Both the position numbers and the translations under genes were made by a program. A stretch of DNA of 64,000 bases. It comes from Halichoerus grypus (lineage: Eukaryota; Chordata; Mammalia; Carnivora; Phocidae). Below are positions 1-11,530 of the stretch, in pieces. Numbering within the stretch: position 1 is the stretch's first letter; each line of letters starts with the position of its first letter. The notes below the pieces were generated by a model. That model saw only the letters and a program-made list of their open reading frames with translations. It did not search any database and was not told the DNA's origin. Location: the NCBI RefSeq assembly GCF_964656455.1, contig NC_135715.1:39938603-40002602 (forward strand). Direction: 5' to 3'.

Positions 1-128
1 ACGTTGGGTTTTTTGTATGTGGTTTTTAACTTACAAAAGTTAAATTGTGTTACATGTTGTACTCTCAATATTTCATTTTGAAATCAGGTAATTGTACTCC
101 ATGTAAACCTAACTCAGTCCTTCTTTCT

Positions 129-333
129 TTTTTTTTTTTTTAAAGATTTTATTTATTTATTTGAGACAGAGAGAATGAGAGAGAGAGAGAGAGCACATGA
201 GATGGGGGAGGGTCAGAGGGAGAAGCAGGCTCCCTGCCGAGCAGGGAGCCCGATGCGGGACTCGATCCAGGGACTCCAGGATCATGACCTGAGCCGAAGG
301 CAGTCGCTTAACCAACTGAGCCACCCAGGCGCC
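129..333 (-). mobile_element. SINEC copy, antisense
   Basis: Antisense carnivore tRNA-Lys SINE: it opens with a T run and AAAGATTTTATTT, passes through a GA-rich body, and closes with GAGCCACCCAGGCGCCC, the reverse complement of the SINE head. A 16-bp perfect target-site duplication (ctcagtccttctttct) lies at 113-128 and 334-349, so the insertion is complete. Both open frames overlapping it are SINE sequence, not genes. The low divergence suggests a fairly young copy. Confidence 0.96.
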
Positions 334-349
334 CTCAGTCCTTCTTTCT

Positions 350-1650
350 GTTGCATAATGCCCATCAAACACAGATACATACTGTGCTTATCATTTATGG
401 ATGAAAAGTTACACTATATCCAACTTTTTGCTTTCATAAACAATCCTGTGATGAGTCGTCTTAAAAATCTCTGGTAGTTTCTTTCTGGTAAATACCTGAG
501 AACGGGATTGCTGGTATGTAAGATATTTGGATCTATAATTTTGCTAACTGGGATTGTATTAGTCTTCAAAAATTATGTTACCTATCCATACTGCTGAAAT
601 AATTTCTATTACTCTTACTGACTTTTAATTATCCCACATTCTAATTTTTTGCTAATCTAATTGTTGTAAAGCAGTGCCTCGATACTATTAGAATTCAAAT
701 TTCTATGAACACTTATGATTTTGTAAAGTGACATTGATTACAAATGAACCCCATTCATTGACTGCAAATTATAACTCTAACTTTATATTTTATTTATTCA
801 ACTAATCCTGAGCCATACTAAATAATGGCTAATAGATCTCTATTTTTTTTTCAAAATTGTATCACCTTTTTATTGGCCTTTTTTACTTGATATACATCTT
901 AGAATCAGCTTGTCTAGCTTATCAAAAATTTTGCTGGAATTTTGATATTAAATGAATTCCTTTTATTGACTGGGTTAGGAAAATTTGACACATTTATAGT
1001 ATTTAGTCATCCTAGAACAATATGTCTTTTCTAGTATTAAAATATTCTTTGTATACTATAATGGAGCCTTAAATTATTCTCTATAGAGACCCAATTTTAA
1101 TATTTATATGCATTATAATGTTACTGTTGCAAATATTGTGTTTCTTTCCTGTATATTTTCTTATCGGTTATTTTTGGTATAAACACTTTTGGCTTTTTAG
1201 TATTGACATTTTATCAGTCAAAGTTGCTGAACTCTCTTGCTGGTCTACTATTTGGTCCAACTGAGCACTATAATGTCTTGAAATAACAAACCTTTTGACT
1301 TTTGACTTCCAAACATTATACTACTTACATTGTTTTGTAATTTTAGTGACAAGATCAGTATGTTTATTATATTTCTCAGTATACAGTATACATTTCTGAA
1401 TCTAGTAGTGATAATGAACATCCTTATTTTGTTGCAAACATTGAGCAATACTTTTAAAATTGTTTCATCTTATATGGCATTGTGGTACTTTTTGATAAAT
1501 AACTTTTTTCAGGTTAATAAAATTACCTTCTATTTCATTAGTTTTTGGCTCCAGAAACTTTTGACCATAGCCCACTGGCCAGCTTCACTGTTGTTCCTTA
1601 TCATGAACCCTCTAACAATTTATCGTTAGATTATTTTTCTTCTTCATAAA
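350..1650 (-). mobile_element. Degenerate antisense L1 (3' UTR to ORF2 part)
   Basis: Read on the - strand this resembles the 3' portion of an old mammalian L1. Positions 370-640 look like 3' UTR. Positions 850-1480 contain decayed ORF2-type segments: 'agaatcagcttgtctag' near 902, and the 'gttgctgaactc' and 'catccttattttgttgc' segments near 1223 and 1419. Both overlapping open frames are short and lack L1 protein motifs. Edges are estimates; the 640-850 stretch is only inferred to be the same element. Confidence 0.6.
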
Positions 1651-3070
1651 TGTCCCCCCACATCTCTGGTTCTCCTGGCCACCCCTGCTTTTAGCTGAGC
1701 TCCCCACTCCCCAATTTGTTCAATCAAGAATTACCCACTTTGCATTTCCCAAAGGTTTATCATCAATTTATCGTTGTTGTTATTGTTGTTTCTTAAAAAA
1801 TACCCTCTGCTTCTTTTTCTTCTTTTTTTCCTCCTTTCTCTGGTTTGCTTCTGTATTGAACCTGGTAGTCTTGGTTAATTCAACAGATTGTCCTAAATTG
1901 CACTTATATTTATAAATTAAACTTCAGAAGACTTAAATATCTCTTGATTAAAAACAAACAATAAATAAACAAAAAGTAAATATGATTGTGAATACTAGGT
2001 TCTGAGCAGATCCATTACCAAGAACCAATCAAGGTAGGCTCCCTGCTATTTCTCAGACATTTAAGAGATTATTAATTTAGTGCATTCAACACATGCTACC
2101 TGGAGAACTTTTGCTGCTGAACTTGATTTTTGACATCAAAGATGTAGAAACATTTGCCTTGTTCAAACTACTTTGTTAGGGAATAAGAGCTATTAGTCAA
2201 TTTCTTTGTCAATCTTTATTAGAAACCCTGAAATAATTTACTTTTGAAATGTCTTTCTTATTCAAGAGAACCCAAGATCTCCCAGTTCTTCCTTATGTTT
2301 GCCTATGAATGAGTAAGCCCTAGTTAAAGAAGCACAGGCTTTTTGCTATGTCTTTATTCTTCTTAGAAAGTTACCTGATATAAGATGCCTATATCTTTAT
2401 TTTGTAACTGAGAATGAGACCATTTCATATATTATTCTCTGTTCAAAAGACATTCTGGGAGCTTGTGTTCATAGTGATTAACTAAAATATAATAACTCAG
2501 CCTATTATACACTTACATCAAAGACACCTAATTAATTTTCATTACTAAAATGATACCAACACAGGATTTGAATAATAAACACAAAGCATGAGTTATTTTT
2601 GTGTATCTTTATATGCTTTATAAATAATTACACATAAGTTCTTAATGAGTATCAATGCAGTTCAAATATATTGAATCGAGCTGATATACACATTGCAAGG
2701 CAGTAATGTTGATTTGAGAATTTGACTTGATTAAATGTGGTGGATATACCTGTTGTAATGAAAAAAATAGGACAGCAGCATAACAATCTTAATTCATTTT
2801 TGATATATACAAAATGAACCAATTCCATATGTACAATTCGATGTCAGCAACCTATTAGCTACTTTTCAAAAAATAAATAAAATTAACTTAAATATCAGTC
2901 CCAAAAGTATAGTAATGGGAATCTTACAATATAAACTTAGCTCTCATGGCTGTTCCTCTTTATAGCTGGTAAAAATTAATATAATTAATCGCAGTGTCCA
3001 AAATTTTTTTTTCTTGGTTCAATCATATTCTCATTTGCCACATAAAATTCGAATCAGATGTACCAGTGAT
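1651..3070. other. AT-rich DNA, no gene recognised
   Basis: No open frame of note, no SINE head or tail, and no L1 motif that I could place. There is a pyrimidine-rich patch at 1800-1850 and scattered A/T runs. It may hold unrecognised old repeats. Confidence 0.5.
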
Positions 3071-3086
3071 TAAGTGCATTCAATCC

Positions 3087-3305
3087 AGGGCACCAGGGTG
3101 GCTCAGTCGATTAAGCGTCTGCCTTCAGCCCAGGTCATGATCCTGGAGTCCCCAGATTGAGCCTCGCACCAGGCTCCCTTCTAAGCAGGGAGCCTGCTTC
3201 TCCCTCTCCTCTGCTGCTCCCCCTGCTTGTGCTCTCTCTCTTTCTCTGTCAAATAAATAGATAAATAAATAAATAATAAATAAATAAATAAAATCTTTAA
3301 AAAAA
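3087..3305 (+). mobile_element. SINEC copy, sense
   Basis: Head GGCACCAGGGTGGCTCAGTCG, box-B-like CATGATCCTGGAG, pyrimidine tract, an expanded AAATAAATA tail and TCTTTAAAAAAA. The target-site duplication taagtgcattcaatcc is perfect (16 bp) at 3071-3086 and 3306-3321. The 90-residue frame crossing it on the other strand is SINE plus flank. Confidence 0.96.
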
Positions 3306-3321
3306 TAAGTGCATTCAATCC

Positions 3322-4890
3322 TCCCAATGAAAAATAACTTATATTCATTGAAACAAATAAACTTGGAATTAACTTATATGGGAGAAATAATTTCCCCAAC
3401 ATGCTGACATAGTACTTAAAGGTAATAACCAGAGGAAAGCATAGATTACTCAAGTGTTAAACTCATACTCTTCACAAAGATAGGCTTTGCTATTCACAAC
3501 AGCATGATAAAATTGCAGATATATGGGATAAATTTGACAAAATGAACATGGCTTCAGCAATGCATGTCAGTTTGTGGAATGCTTAGAAGATGTGAAGTAA
3601 CATTTTATGTTTCAATGGCTTAGGCTATCAGCATCCATCTGCAAAGCCATTTAATTAAGGATGTTGTTTTGTCTAGTGTTTAACATGTCATTTATTAATG
3701 AAACATACATGCATGCACACTCAGAGATGTCAATTTAATACTTAATAGGAAATTTTTACATCTGCTATTTTCGGCATTTTCATATTGATGAAACTTTTTA
3801 TAGAATTACAAAATGAAATTTATCTTGAAAATTTTCACCAAACATCAGAATAAAACATCATTCTCTCTTCCTATTTGGGTTGCAGGTGAGCCTTTCATGG
3901 AAAATAGCAATAGCTTGGAAAGAAAATGATACTAGTACTTGTAAACGTAATACAGATAAATGTTGAGTTACCTATAAGCAGAATGACCTTGAGCTTACTT
4001 TGATTTGGAATTATAACATCAGGTCTCTAAAGGAAAGTTCCTGCATAAATTCGTCATACCATATCAAGGGAAAGTAGAGCATTTTAAAAGCATAAGTTAG
4101 TTAAGATATGATTAATTAGGTCTTAACTAATACTTTGAAGACAATATTTAAATGGATATGCAAAGCATATAATTGAATAAATGTATATGTGGATGTGTAT
4201 ATAAAATCTTAGTAATTCCCTTTAGATACATGTAATTTTAGCTACCAGTAAATTTGACCTTTTGTTTAAAAATCAGTACAGTAAGACATCATGCTAGAGA
4301 GTCATCTATTTCCATAATGGTAAGTCCCAATGAATGATGATACATTTAATTCACAGAAGCACACTAATCAATGCTATAATAGAATGTAATTATAACGATC
4401 TTTCACATTAACCGTTGTATTTTTGGTCCCTGGGTATCGCTTCATAGGTGCTCTCCTCTTTTACTAAGTCTTTCTGACAGAAATATATTGGTAATCCATG
4501 ACTAAAGAAAATGCTATAGAAACTAAATTGATTAAAATCAAGTGAGGTCATAAGAAAGACATAAACCCAAGTATTCATGCATTTAGTGCGAATTCTTGTA
4601 GGTAGGTAAACAATTTCATATATTACTATCCATTAAGATAAAGAAATGACTTTTATTCACTGAATACATTCAGTGAAACTTAAATAGCTAATACAGACCT
4701 AATACAAATGAGGCACTTGAGGATAAGCCAGTGTCAGTATAATGAAACATTAGAAAAGTTTTTAGTACCTAACATTTTAGAGTGCAGTTGTAAAGTTAGA
4801 GGGAGAGAGGAATGTGAGTGAGTGAGAACTACCGGTAAATGTTAAAGGGAAAAATAACACAAATGATTCACCATTTTAAAAAAACATATG
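3322..4890. other. AT-rich DNA, no gene recognised
   Basis: Nothing assignable: no long open frame, no repeat head and no RNA-like fold that I could see. An imperfect short palindrome around TTCACTGAATACATTCAGTGAA at about 4655-4676 is the only local structure noted. Confidence 0.45.
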
Positions 4891-4891
4891 T

Positions 4892-4995
4892 GAGGCACCT
4901 GGCTGGCTCAGTCCATAGGGCATGCGACCGTTAATCTCAGAATCGTGAGTTCAAGTCCCACATAGGGCATGGAGCCTACTTAAAAAATAAATAAA
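4892..4995 (+). mobile_element. Short, old carnivore tRNA-Lys SINE
   Basis: About 100 bp: GAGGCACCTGGCTGGCTCAG head, then TTAATCTCAGAATCGTGAGTT and CAAGTCCCACAT. These are close to the D arm, anticodon arm and T arm of tRNA-Lys. It ends in ACTTAAAAAATAAATAAA without the long pyrimidine body of the abundant copies. It splits off the start of the MIR-like stretch that follows. No clear target-site duplication was found, which fits an older insertion. Confidence 0.85.
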
Positions 4996-5021
4996 TGTAT
5001 GCATTTTGCAACTTAGTTATT

Positions 5022-5147
5022 TTTCTGTGTTTTAATTTTCCTAATGCAAAATGGCAATGCCAGTATTGGCTATCTGATAGTTATCTGTTTATATGATGAC
5101 TAACTGAGATAATATGTGTAAAGTGCTTAGAACAGAATCTCACAATC
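5022..5147 (+). mobile_element. MIR fragment
   Basis: The order of short segments matches the 3' half of the MIR SINE: TTTTAATTTTCCTAATGCAAAATGG, then a spacer, then AACTGAGATAATATGTGTAAAGTGCTTAGAACAGAAT. The segment GAGATAATATGTGTAAAGTGCTTAG-like is the most recognisable. MIR is an ancient tRNA-derived mammalian SINE. Its presence shows this locus is old and not recently assembled. Confidence 0.72.
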
Positions 5148-5455
5148 TTTTCTAGGAGGGCATGTAGGGGGAGCGTATTATTCTTCTCAGGGCTTATAAA
5201 TTTTGCCAAATGAAGTAACTTTAAAATCAAACTTTTCAGAATTAAAATAATTTAACCCATCAAGGAATGGAGGAATGATGAAGCTGGGAATTTTTTTTCT
5301 AGAGAGAGTTCAACACACACCTGAAATACAGGATTGATGTGTTCAGGAAGTGTTCAAAGAGAAAGGGTGCTATTGCTGAAGAACCTGCATTATTTCAGGG
5401 AAGGACATATATAATAGCCCACTAGCATGGTAACTGAGGGACTAGATCTAAAAGC
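5148..5455. other. Unassigned DNA
   Basis: No gene or repeat could be named here; it is moderately AT-rich and non-coding on both strands. Confidence 0.4.
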
Positions 5456-6175
5456 TGGACTACTTGCCTGTTCTTGTATTTCATTTAAATAGAATAATAT
5501 ATTTCATATATTATGTAACATCTGGCACCTGGCATTTTGACTCAACCTATTGATTGTTAAGATTCCTGTATGTTTACTGTGTAAAGCATAAGTATTGTAT
5601 TTATTCTTGCTGGGCAATATTCCATTAAATGAATGAATAAACCAAAATTTATGTATCACTAATAGAAATTTGGATTGTTTACCACGTTTGGCATTTTATG
5701 AATGAAACTGCTATAAATATTTTGTACAAATCTCTTTGGTGGCAAATGCTCTCAATTATTTTGGGACTTTATGCCTAGGAATATATATTCAGGGATAAAG
5801 GGTAGGCTTATGATTAGTCTTGGTAGATCCTGTTGAACAGTTTTTCAAAATAGTTATGCCAATTTATACTGCCACCAAGCAATATATGAGAGTTCAATAG
5901 TTGTTTTTTTTTTTTTTAAGATTTTATTTATTTATTTATTTCAGAGAGAGAGAGAGAGAGAGCACAAATAGGCAGAGCGGCAGGCAGAGGGAGAGGGAGA
6001 CAGGCTCTCCACTGAGCAGGGAGCACGATGTGGTGCTCGATCCCAGGACCCCGAGATCCTGACCTGAGCCGGAAGGCAACTGCTTAACTGAATGAGCCAC
6101 CCAGGTGCCCCTCAATAATTGTTTTTGTAAGTTATTTTAGTTTTAGCCATTGTGGTTATAGCAGCCTTGGAATTA
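5456..6175 (-). mobile_element. Antisense L1 3'-UTR-type relic, part 1
   Basis: On the - strand this resembles an old L1 3' region. The + strand shows the decayed order 'gggcaatattccatta' (5612), 'atttggattgtttacca' (5668), 'gaaactgctataaat' (5704), 'ccaatttatactgccacca' (5858) and 'gagagttcaatagttg'. A SINE interrupts it at 5908-6110, and it resumes as 'ttagttttagccattgtgg'. It appears to continue beyond an inserted block, at 6640-7000. Confidence 0.65.
5908..6110 (-). mobile_element. SINEC copy, antisense, inside L1
   Basis: T run, AAGATTTTATTTATTT, GA-rich body and a GAGCCACCCAGGTGCCC end. The target-site duplication is imperfect: tcaatagttgttttt at 5894-5908 against tcaataattgttttt at 6112-6126. 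It lies within the antisense L1 relic, so it is the later insertion. Confidence 0.95.
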
Positions 6176-6640
6176 CGTCTCTCAGATATCCTTCAAAGGA
6201 GAACCTGACACAAAGAAGATACTTGGCTAATAGCCACCAGCAGTTAATCATATTATCTGCCTTGGATTTTGAGCTCAGACCATGTGCTTTTCTGGTACTA
6301 TCAAGCCAGACTGAGTAGAGCATTGCTGTAAGATCTTGCAACTTCTCAAAAGTGCAGAATTTCCCTGTGGGCAACACTTGTGCTGGCTCTCCTCTTTGGG
6401 CTGGCTAAAACATTCTCAGGACTCCTCTGAAGACTGAGGTTCTTCCTTCCCAATCCTCCATGTTCCTCCCTCTTCTTTCACAGACCTGCACTGCAAACTT
6501 AAGTATTTTACTTGCTTCCTCTACCATTGATCTTTTACAGGTGTATCCCCAATACATCTCATTATATCAACCCTCCTCCTGACATCAGTGTCCCAGAGGA
6601 GCCAATCAGTACAGTAGTGATATTTCACACTGGCCAAAAT
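6176..6640. other. Block interrupting an antisense L1, family unknown
   Basis: About 465 bp, less AT-rich than its surroundings, lies between two parts of an L1 3' UTR. The L1 text stops near 'gccattgtggttatag' and resumes near 'ttcactttcctaataaaaac' (6643). The block includes a 73-residue - frame without recognised motifs. It could be an old LTR or DNA-transposon insertion; I cannot name it. Confidence 0.4.
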
Positions 6641-7010
6641 ATTCACTTTCCTAATAAAAACAAAAGTTGATCACCTTGTCTTATATATCTAATGGCTATG
6701 TAAATATCTTCTTTTGTACTATGCCAATTCAAGCCTTTTGCTGACATGTCTATTGGGATACTTGCTTTCTCTTATTGGGAATTTTTTTATATATTCTGGA
6801 TAAGAGTAATTTTTCCAATACAGTACTATAAATATATTTTACCAATTTGTGAATTACTGACTCACAATTTTGGTGTTTTCTGATGATCAGAATTTCATAA
6901 TTTTAATAATAACATTCTTTTCTTATATTTTCTTATGGACACTGGGTGTTTTCTCTTTATGTTTTTGGTCCTTTTTCTTTTAATTATTTCTTCCTTCTTT
7001 ACTAATACAG
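6641..7010 (-). mobile_element. Antisense L1 3' relic, part 2
   Basis: The L1-like text continues: 'cctaataaaaacaaaagttgatcac' near 6650, 'ctaatggctatgtaaat' near 6690, 'ttcaagccttttgctgacatg' near 6727 and 'atatattctggataagagtaa' near 6788. The order matches part 1 carried on toward the L1 coding end. There is no open frame; heavily decayed. Confidence 0.6.
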
Positions 7011-7089
7011 TATTTTAGTATTCTAATTCCTTTTCATTTCCATATAAATTAACCACATAACAAAATAAAGGGGATAACAACATGGCCAT

Positions 7090-7740
7090 TGCATTCAGTG
7101 CGAAAACTATTTGGAAAAATAAATCCAAAATCCACTTGTGATAAAAACTTTCAGCAATTGTAAATAGAAGAGATCTCACTTAAACACAAACAAGATGTCT
7201 ATATAAACCTTCAATGAATATATTATTTAAATGTGAAATTAAATGTCTCTGTCCTGTTTAGAATCAAGCCAAGGATGTGTACTATGAGACTTTCTACTGA
7301 ACATTGAACTGACAATCCTAGGAAGTATCACAACAAAAGAAAGAAAAAAAAAGAATATGGTATTTGAAGAAAAAGAAGTAAAGCTGCCATGATTTGCAAA
7401 TTTCATGATTGTATTTATATAGAGAAAAATAGAATAGAAATTATGAAGCTATGAAGAGATGAAAAGAGTTAATAAATGAACCAGGTATATTGCTAGATAA
7501 AGGCAAATATATATAAAAACCAGCATTATTTCTATATATTAGCAATAAACCATCAAAATTTGAAACTAAAAGTAATGCTAATTTGGTGTAAAATATAAAA
7601 ATATAAAATAATGAACTATCCAGGAATTTTTAAAAATATGCCATATGTCCACACTTACAAATTCCAAACATTGCTAATGTGGTGCTTTATAAAATTTGAA
7701 GACTCTTTTGATAGCATGAAGGAATACATTAACATTTGTA
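7090..7740 (+). mobile_element. L1 ORF2 reverse-transcriptase relic, sense
   Basis: In + orientation the order of L1 ORF2 segments is visible: 'tgataaaaactttcagcaa' (7139), 'gaagtaaagctgccatgatttgc' near 7375, 'catgattgtatttatatagag' (7404), 'gagttaataaatgaa' (7465) and 'ccagcattatttctatatattag' near 7520. The reverse-transcriptase F-A-D-D box is broken: the frame reads F-A-N after a stop. There are multiple stops and deletions. It is inactive and lies head-to-head with the next L1 scrap. Confidence 0.7.
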
Positions 7741-8160
7741 TAGATGAAAGGCAGCACTATTTGTTATAATGAGAGAAGGCCACCCCGTAGTACCACTCAG
7801 GAAGCTGTACCTGGGAACAGGGTAACAGCAAGTTGGAACTGAGGTGGGAAAGCTTACATATGGCAGATGAGGTGGCTTAGCTAGCTTTTGCAGGCTCACT
7901 GTCAATTGGCTAATTTACATGTTCCAGAGCAGAGGACTGTCCCTAGTTGTCTGATACCTGGTCTCACAGGTTATTGGAGAAGGTGTATGACAGACTTGTG
8001 AGATACTGAGTGAGATACTGATAAGGGAAATGGTGTGAACTTAATCAGCTGCTTAAGAAGGGGAAGTGACTAGACTGTACAAGCCTTCAAAACTGAGTTA
8101 AGACAACATTTTAAAACAAAATTTTAAAACAAAAAATCCTATATTATCTGTGGTAAATGA
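7741..8160. other. Unassigned block with LTR-like composition
   Basis: About 400 bp of more balanced composition ('gaggtggcttagctagc', 'gttccagagcagagg', 'ctgatacctggtctcacagg') between two L1 scraps. It looks unlike L1 or SINE and could be part of an old LTR. No coding potential is seen. Confidence 0.3.
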
Positions 8161-8181
8161 TGACGATTACTTTTTCAAAAA

Positions 8182-8460
8182 TTAATCCGATCTTGAATTT
8201 CTGAAATTTCTCCAGATTTTTGTATTTATAGTCAAAAAATATTTACCTGTTATTTTCTCATAATTGATGTTTTGATATGAGGGTATCGATAAGAGGGTTA
8301 TACAGGTCTCATAAAATTGCTGGGGAAATGCTCCTTCTCCTATTCTTTGAAGTGTTTTATGTAATGTGAGTATTACATTTTTCTTAAATGCTTGAAGGAA
8401 TTCACTTATGAAGCCATTTGGGCCTGGAGTTTCCTTCGTGGAGAAGTACACTCTGAAATT
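8182..8460 (-). mobile_element. L1 ORF2 fragment, antisense
   Basis: The - strand frame (89 residues) contains TPGPNGFISEFLQAFK, then a Y-E-T-C-I-T-L-L segment. These correspond to the conserved G-P-D-G-F...E-F-Y and E-A-x-I-x-L-I-P parts of the LINE-1 reverse transcriptase. The frame is open by chance survival. The ORF2 text is lost on both sides, and the start methionine is internal, not a real start. Confidence 0.8.
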
Positions 8461-8700
8461 TGTTAGTCAAATTATTGTCTCTTCTATTTGTATTAATTTC
8501 AATCCATCTCATGATTTTAATTATTTGTGTTATTTACAAGGCCAATTCTTCTATAATTTTTCTGTGTTCTACTCAGTCCAGTGAGAGATGAAAATTTTTT
8601 TCACCTTAGGATGTCCTTCTTGAGTAGTTTTTCCATTTTGTTTTGACCCTACCTGTCCATCAGTTTTTTTAAAAGTCTTTTAATGTATCTAAATGCTTCT
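8461..8700 (-). mobile_element. Possible continuation of antisense L1
   Basis: T-rich in the + direction ('tctgtgttctactcagtcc', 'gagtagtttttccattttg') and next to the ORF2 fragment. The text is too decayed to place firmly in L1; inferred mainly from adjacency. Confidence 0.3.
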
Positions 8701-8929
8701 TTTTCTCTCATTTCTGACTAATGTTTAATGACAGATGACATTATGCCTCTTGATGTCTTTTGAAGAAACAGAACAAAGGTTTACTTTATGAACATCTAAC
8801 TTATTTCACGTTTACATGTTCACTTTACAGGTTGGGCTTCATTCTTTACATAGCTCATTTTAAAATCTTATTGGCAATAATTAATATTTAAATGATACCT
8901 AAAATGTAAACTATTGGTATTTCATTAAA

Positions 8930-9115
8930 AATCATAACAACTCTATTGCTATCCATCTAATAACATTAGTGATTATTATTTAATACATGTGAAAACTGAG
9001 CAAGAGTTTTAATAATTGGCTCAAGAGACATATCTAGTAAGTGCACACTAGCAAATGACATAGTAAGCATTGAAACAAAGTCTGAAGCAAAAACTCTTGT
9101 GTTTATCTATGAAAT
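8930..9115 (+). mobile_element. Possible MIR fragment
   Basis: A decayed run resembling the MIR core: 'catgtgaaaactgagcaag', 'aattggctcaagagacata', 'ctagtaagtgcacac' and 'gaagcaaaaactcttgtg'. Spacing is roughly right but identity is low. Confidence 0.45.
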
Positions 9116-10305
9116 TACATTGAGTCACATGACTGATAATGTAATCTTTAATTGACTTTACTTTTTTGAATTCGCTAAACCAATTGGTATGCGTTTAATC
9201 AATAGCATTGGGCATTGTGCTTGATGCTTTTCCAAGCATAAATCTTCATCCATGATAAGCCAGTGCTTTGTAAAGGGTAGAAGAAAATTATGCTTGTGTA
9301 TATGTGTCTGGTTTATTTAGCAAAGAAGCATAAGACACTGAAAGAGTTGTTAGTATTAGCAAAAAAATAAAATAAAATAAAATCTAATATCACCTCAAAA
9401 GTTCCTTTGAAATCCATCTTTTTCTGTTGAGAAGTGTACCTGGAGATGATTAGATGAAGCCTTAATACAAACTGACATTGTTAGGTTACCATAATTATAT
9501 TTTTACCTAGTCACAGAAACATCCAGTTCTCACACCCTGTCAATTTTGTTTGACTCAGGGTTAGTCAACAAATTGAATAAGAAGAACTCAATTTCATTGT
9601 TTTGGATATTTTAACCATAAAATTCCCTAAAGGTCTAATTTCATTTTTCTAGCTACTTATGTACATGTCAATGTGGCTGTCTTAATTTACTCTAAACTCA
9701 TAACAGCCAAATCTGGGGGACATTTTGACTTTGCTAAAACTACTCCTCATGAGCATTCCTAGCTCTTGACATTTTACTCACCAAATCTTTCCTTAAATGC
9801 CACTTCTAATCTTATATTCTTAAAACAGCTAAAGATAAAAATTTCAAAATTGAAAATTACAGTCAGATTAATGGTACACTTTCTGTAAAAACAGCTAAAG
9901 TTTTAATAACACAAAGAGATTAAGTACTCCCTCTAAAATCTCATTCTAAAAACATTTATTGAACATTTACTCCATTTTATAACATGTTTTAATAAAAATT
10001 AACCTGCCTTACATATTTTACATTGCAAAACATTTGGATAGTTCCTAGATAAACCAGGATAAAAATTTTAATCCTTATATATTTTACATGCATTAGCATC
10101 GATTTACATAGAGTCTGAACTTCTCTAATTTGGTATTTTGCATAATGTTGTTTTAAATAATGACATTCTACTTTTTAGCAGGTACCTTCTATATATTTAT
10201 TGAAATTTTAGTTGGGGATGTTAGAAAATATTTTAGCTTTTATTAATAGTTCATACCCTTGTGGCATTTCAATATTTACATGTGAATATCAGACAGTGGA
10301 ATAGC
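9116..10305. other. AT-rich DNA, no gene recognised
   Basis: Non-coding on both strands. There is a short AAAATAAAATAAAATAAAAT simple repeat near 9361-9383 and a run resembling an old L2-like end ('aacatttattgaacatttac') near 9951. Nothing else could be named. Confidence 0.45.
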
Positions 10306-10310
10306 ATCAT

Positions 10311-10534
10311 GTTTTTTTTTAAGATTTATTTATTTTAGAAGGAGAGAGAGAGAGAGAGAGAGAGCGTGCGCACATGAGTGGGGGGAGGGGCAGAAGGAGA
10401 GAATCTTCAAGCAGACTCCCCACTGAGAGCTGAGAGTGGAGCCCAACACAGGGCTCTCATGACCCATGAGATCATGACTTGAGCTAAAACCAAGAGTCAG
10501 CTGCTTAACTGATTTGAGCCACCCAGTTGTCCCT
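10311..10534 (-). mobile_element. Old SINEC copy, antisense
   Basis: T run, AAGATTTATTTATTTTAG, a (GA)n expansion, then a diverged body (GAGTGGAGCCCAACACAGGGC) and a decayed head complement GAGCCACCCAGTTGTCCC. Divergence is clearly higher than in neighbouring copies, and no clean target-site duplication was found. Confidence 0.9.
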
Positions 10535-11385
10535 ATACTTTGTTTTTAAGTGAAAATTTTCCCAAACGTGTTATCTTCTCTAAGGCATTAAGACATTTTA
10601 AGTTCTGGCTCTATGTCCTATTTTCTCTCCAATTGTTCTTACACTGTTCAGTTGTTCCAAATGAGTCACGTCTCCATACATTTTAGTATTTTTCTGTTAG
10701 AAAAACCCAGCAGAATAGCTGTCTACACCATGCTATAAATACTCATTTCAATCAAAGCTTAAGTAAAAAGTCTCTATATTTCCAAACTCAAAACAGTTTG
10801 AAGACATTTGCAGCTTCTAAATCTTTCTTATTGTGTGGAGGCAGATTCTAATTTAGAAGGCAGTACCTCTATTCCAGCTGATATATGTTGCTGCCCTTAG
10901 AAGTGCAATTAAGCTGTGTTAGTGGAGAGGTCACATCAGAAATCATAGAAATTAAACATTTATAACATTGGATCAAAAGTGATTTGTGCATCACACTGAT
11001 AATCCTCCATTTATACAATTACCCAGTCCTTAGATTGCTTGGGTCTTGAAACATAAAAACGATTAATAGAGCAAAAATAAGTATGAAATGAGCATTAGAT
11101 GCAGTTTCTAATGAAAAATGTATTAGTCCATGCTAATGCAAGCAAATAGAAGTTAAAAAGATCAGGGTAAGCACGATCAGCTGCAAGAGCATAATCATTC
11201 ATGATGCTCCTAGCAGTAGAAAAATCAATGTTTCCAAAGGCTTGGGAATTTTAGCGAAGTGTGTGAAGTTCAAAAAGTATGGTCCCCGTACTTTACACTG
11301 GGGCGCCACTCTCTGTCCTAGACATTGTATTTTAATAGAAATATTGATAAAATCATACTCATATCAAATAAATAACGCAATTTTT
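10535..11385. other. Unassigned AT-rich DNA
   Basis: No gene or named repeat. The 65-residue + frame at its end runs into an old repeat and has no motif. Confidence 0.45.
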
Positions 11386-11530
11386 TTTCAACTACCTACT
11401 ATGTGGCATGCTAGAGGTTGGGTAGGCAACCAAGAATAAAACATAGTTCCTCTTTTATGAACTCAGAGTCTAGTTAAAGGAGGCAGACAAAAATGAATAA
11501 ATCACAAGATTAAAAATTATGAATAAATAT
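11386..11530. mobile_element. Old mammalian repeat, L2-like end type
   Basis: Decayed segments in the order 'caactacctactatgtggca', 'gaataaaacatagttcctc', 'gaactcagagtctagtt' and 'ggcagacaaaaatgaataaat'. This matches a common ancient mammalian interspersed repeat whose text reads 'cctactatgtgccaggcac' and 'agtctagtgg'. The exact family (L2 or another LINE/DNA element) cannot be set by eye. Confidence 0.5.
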
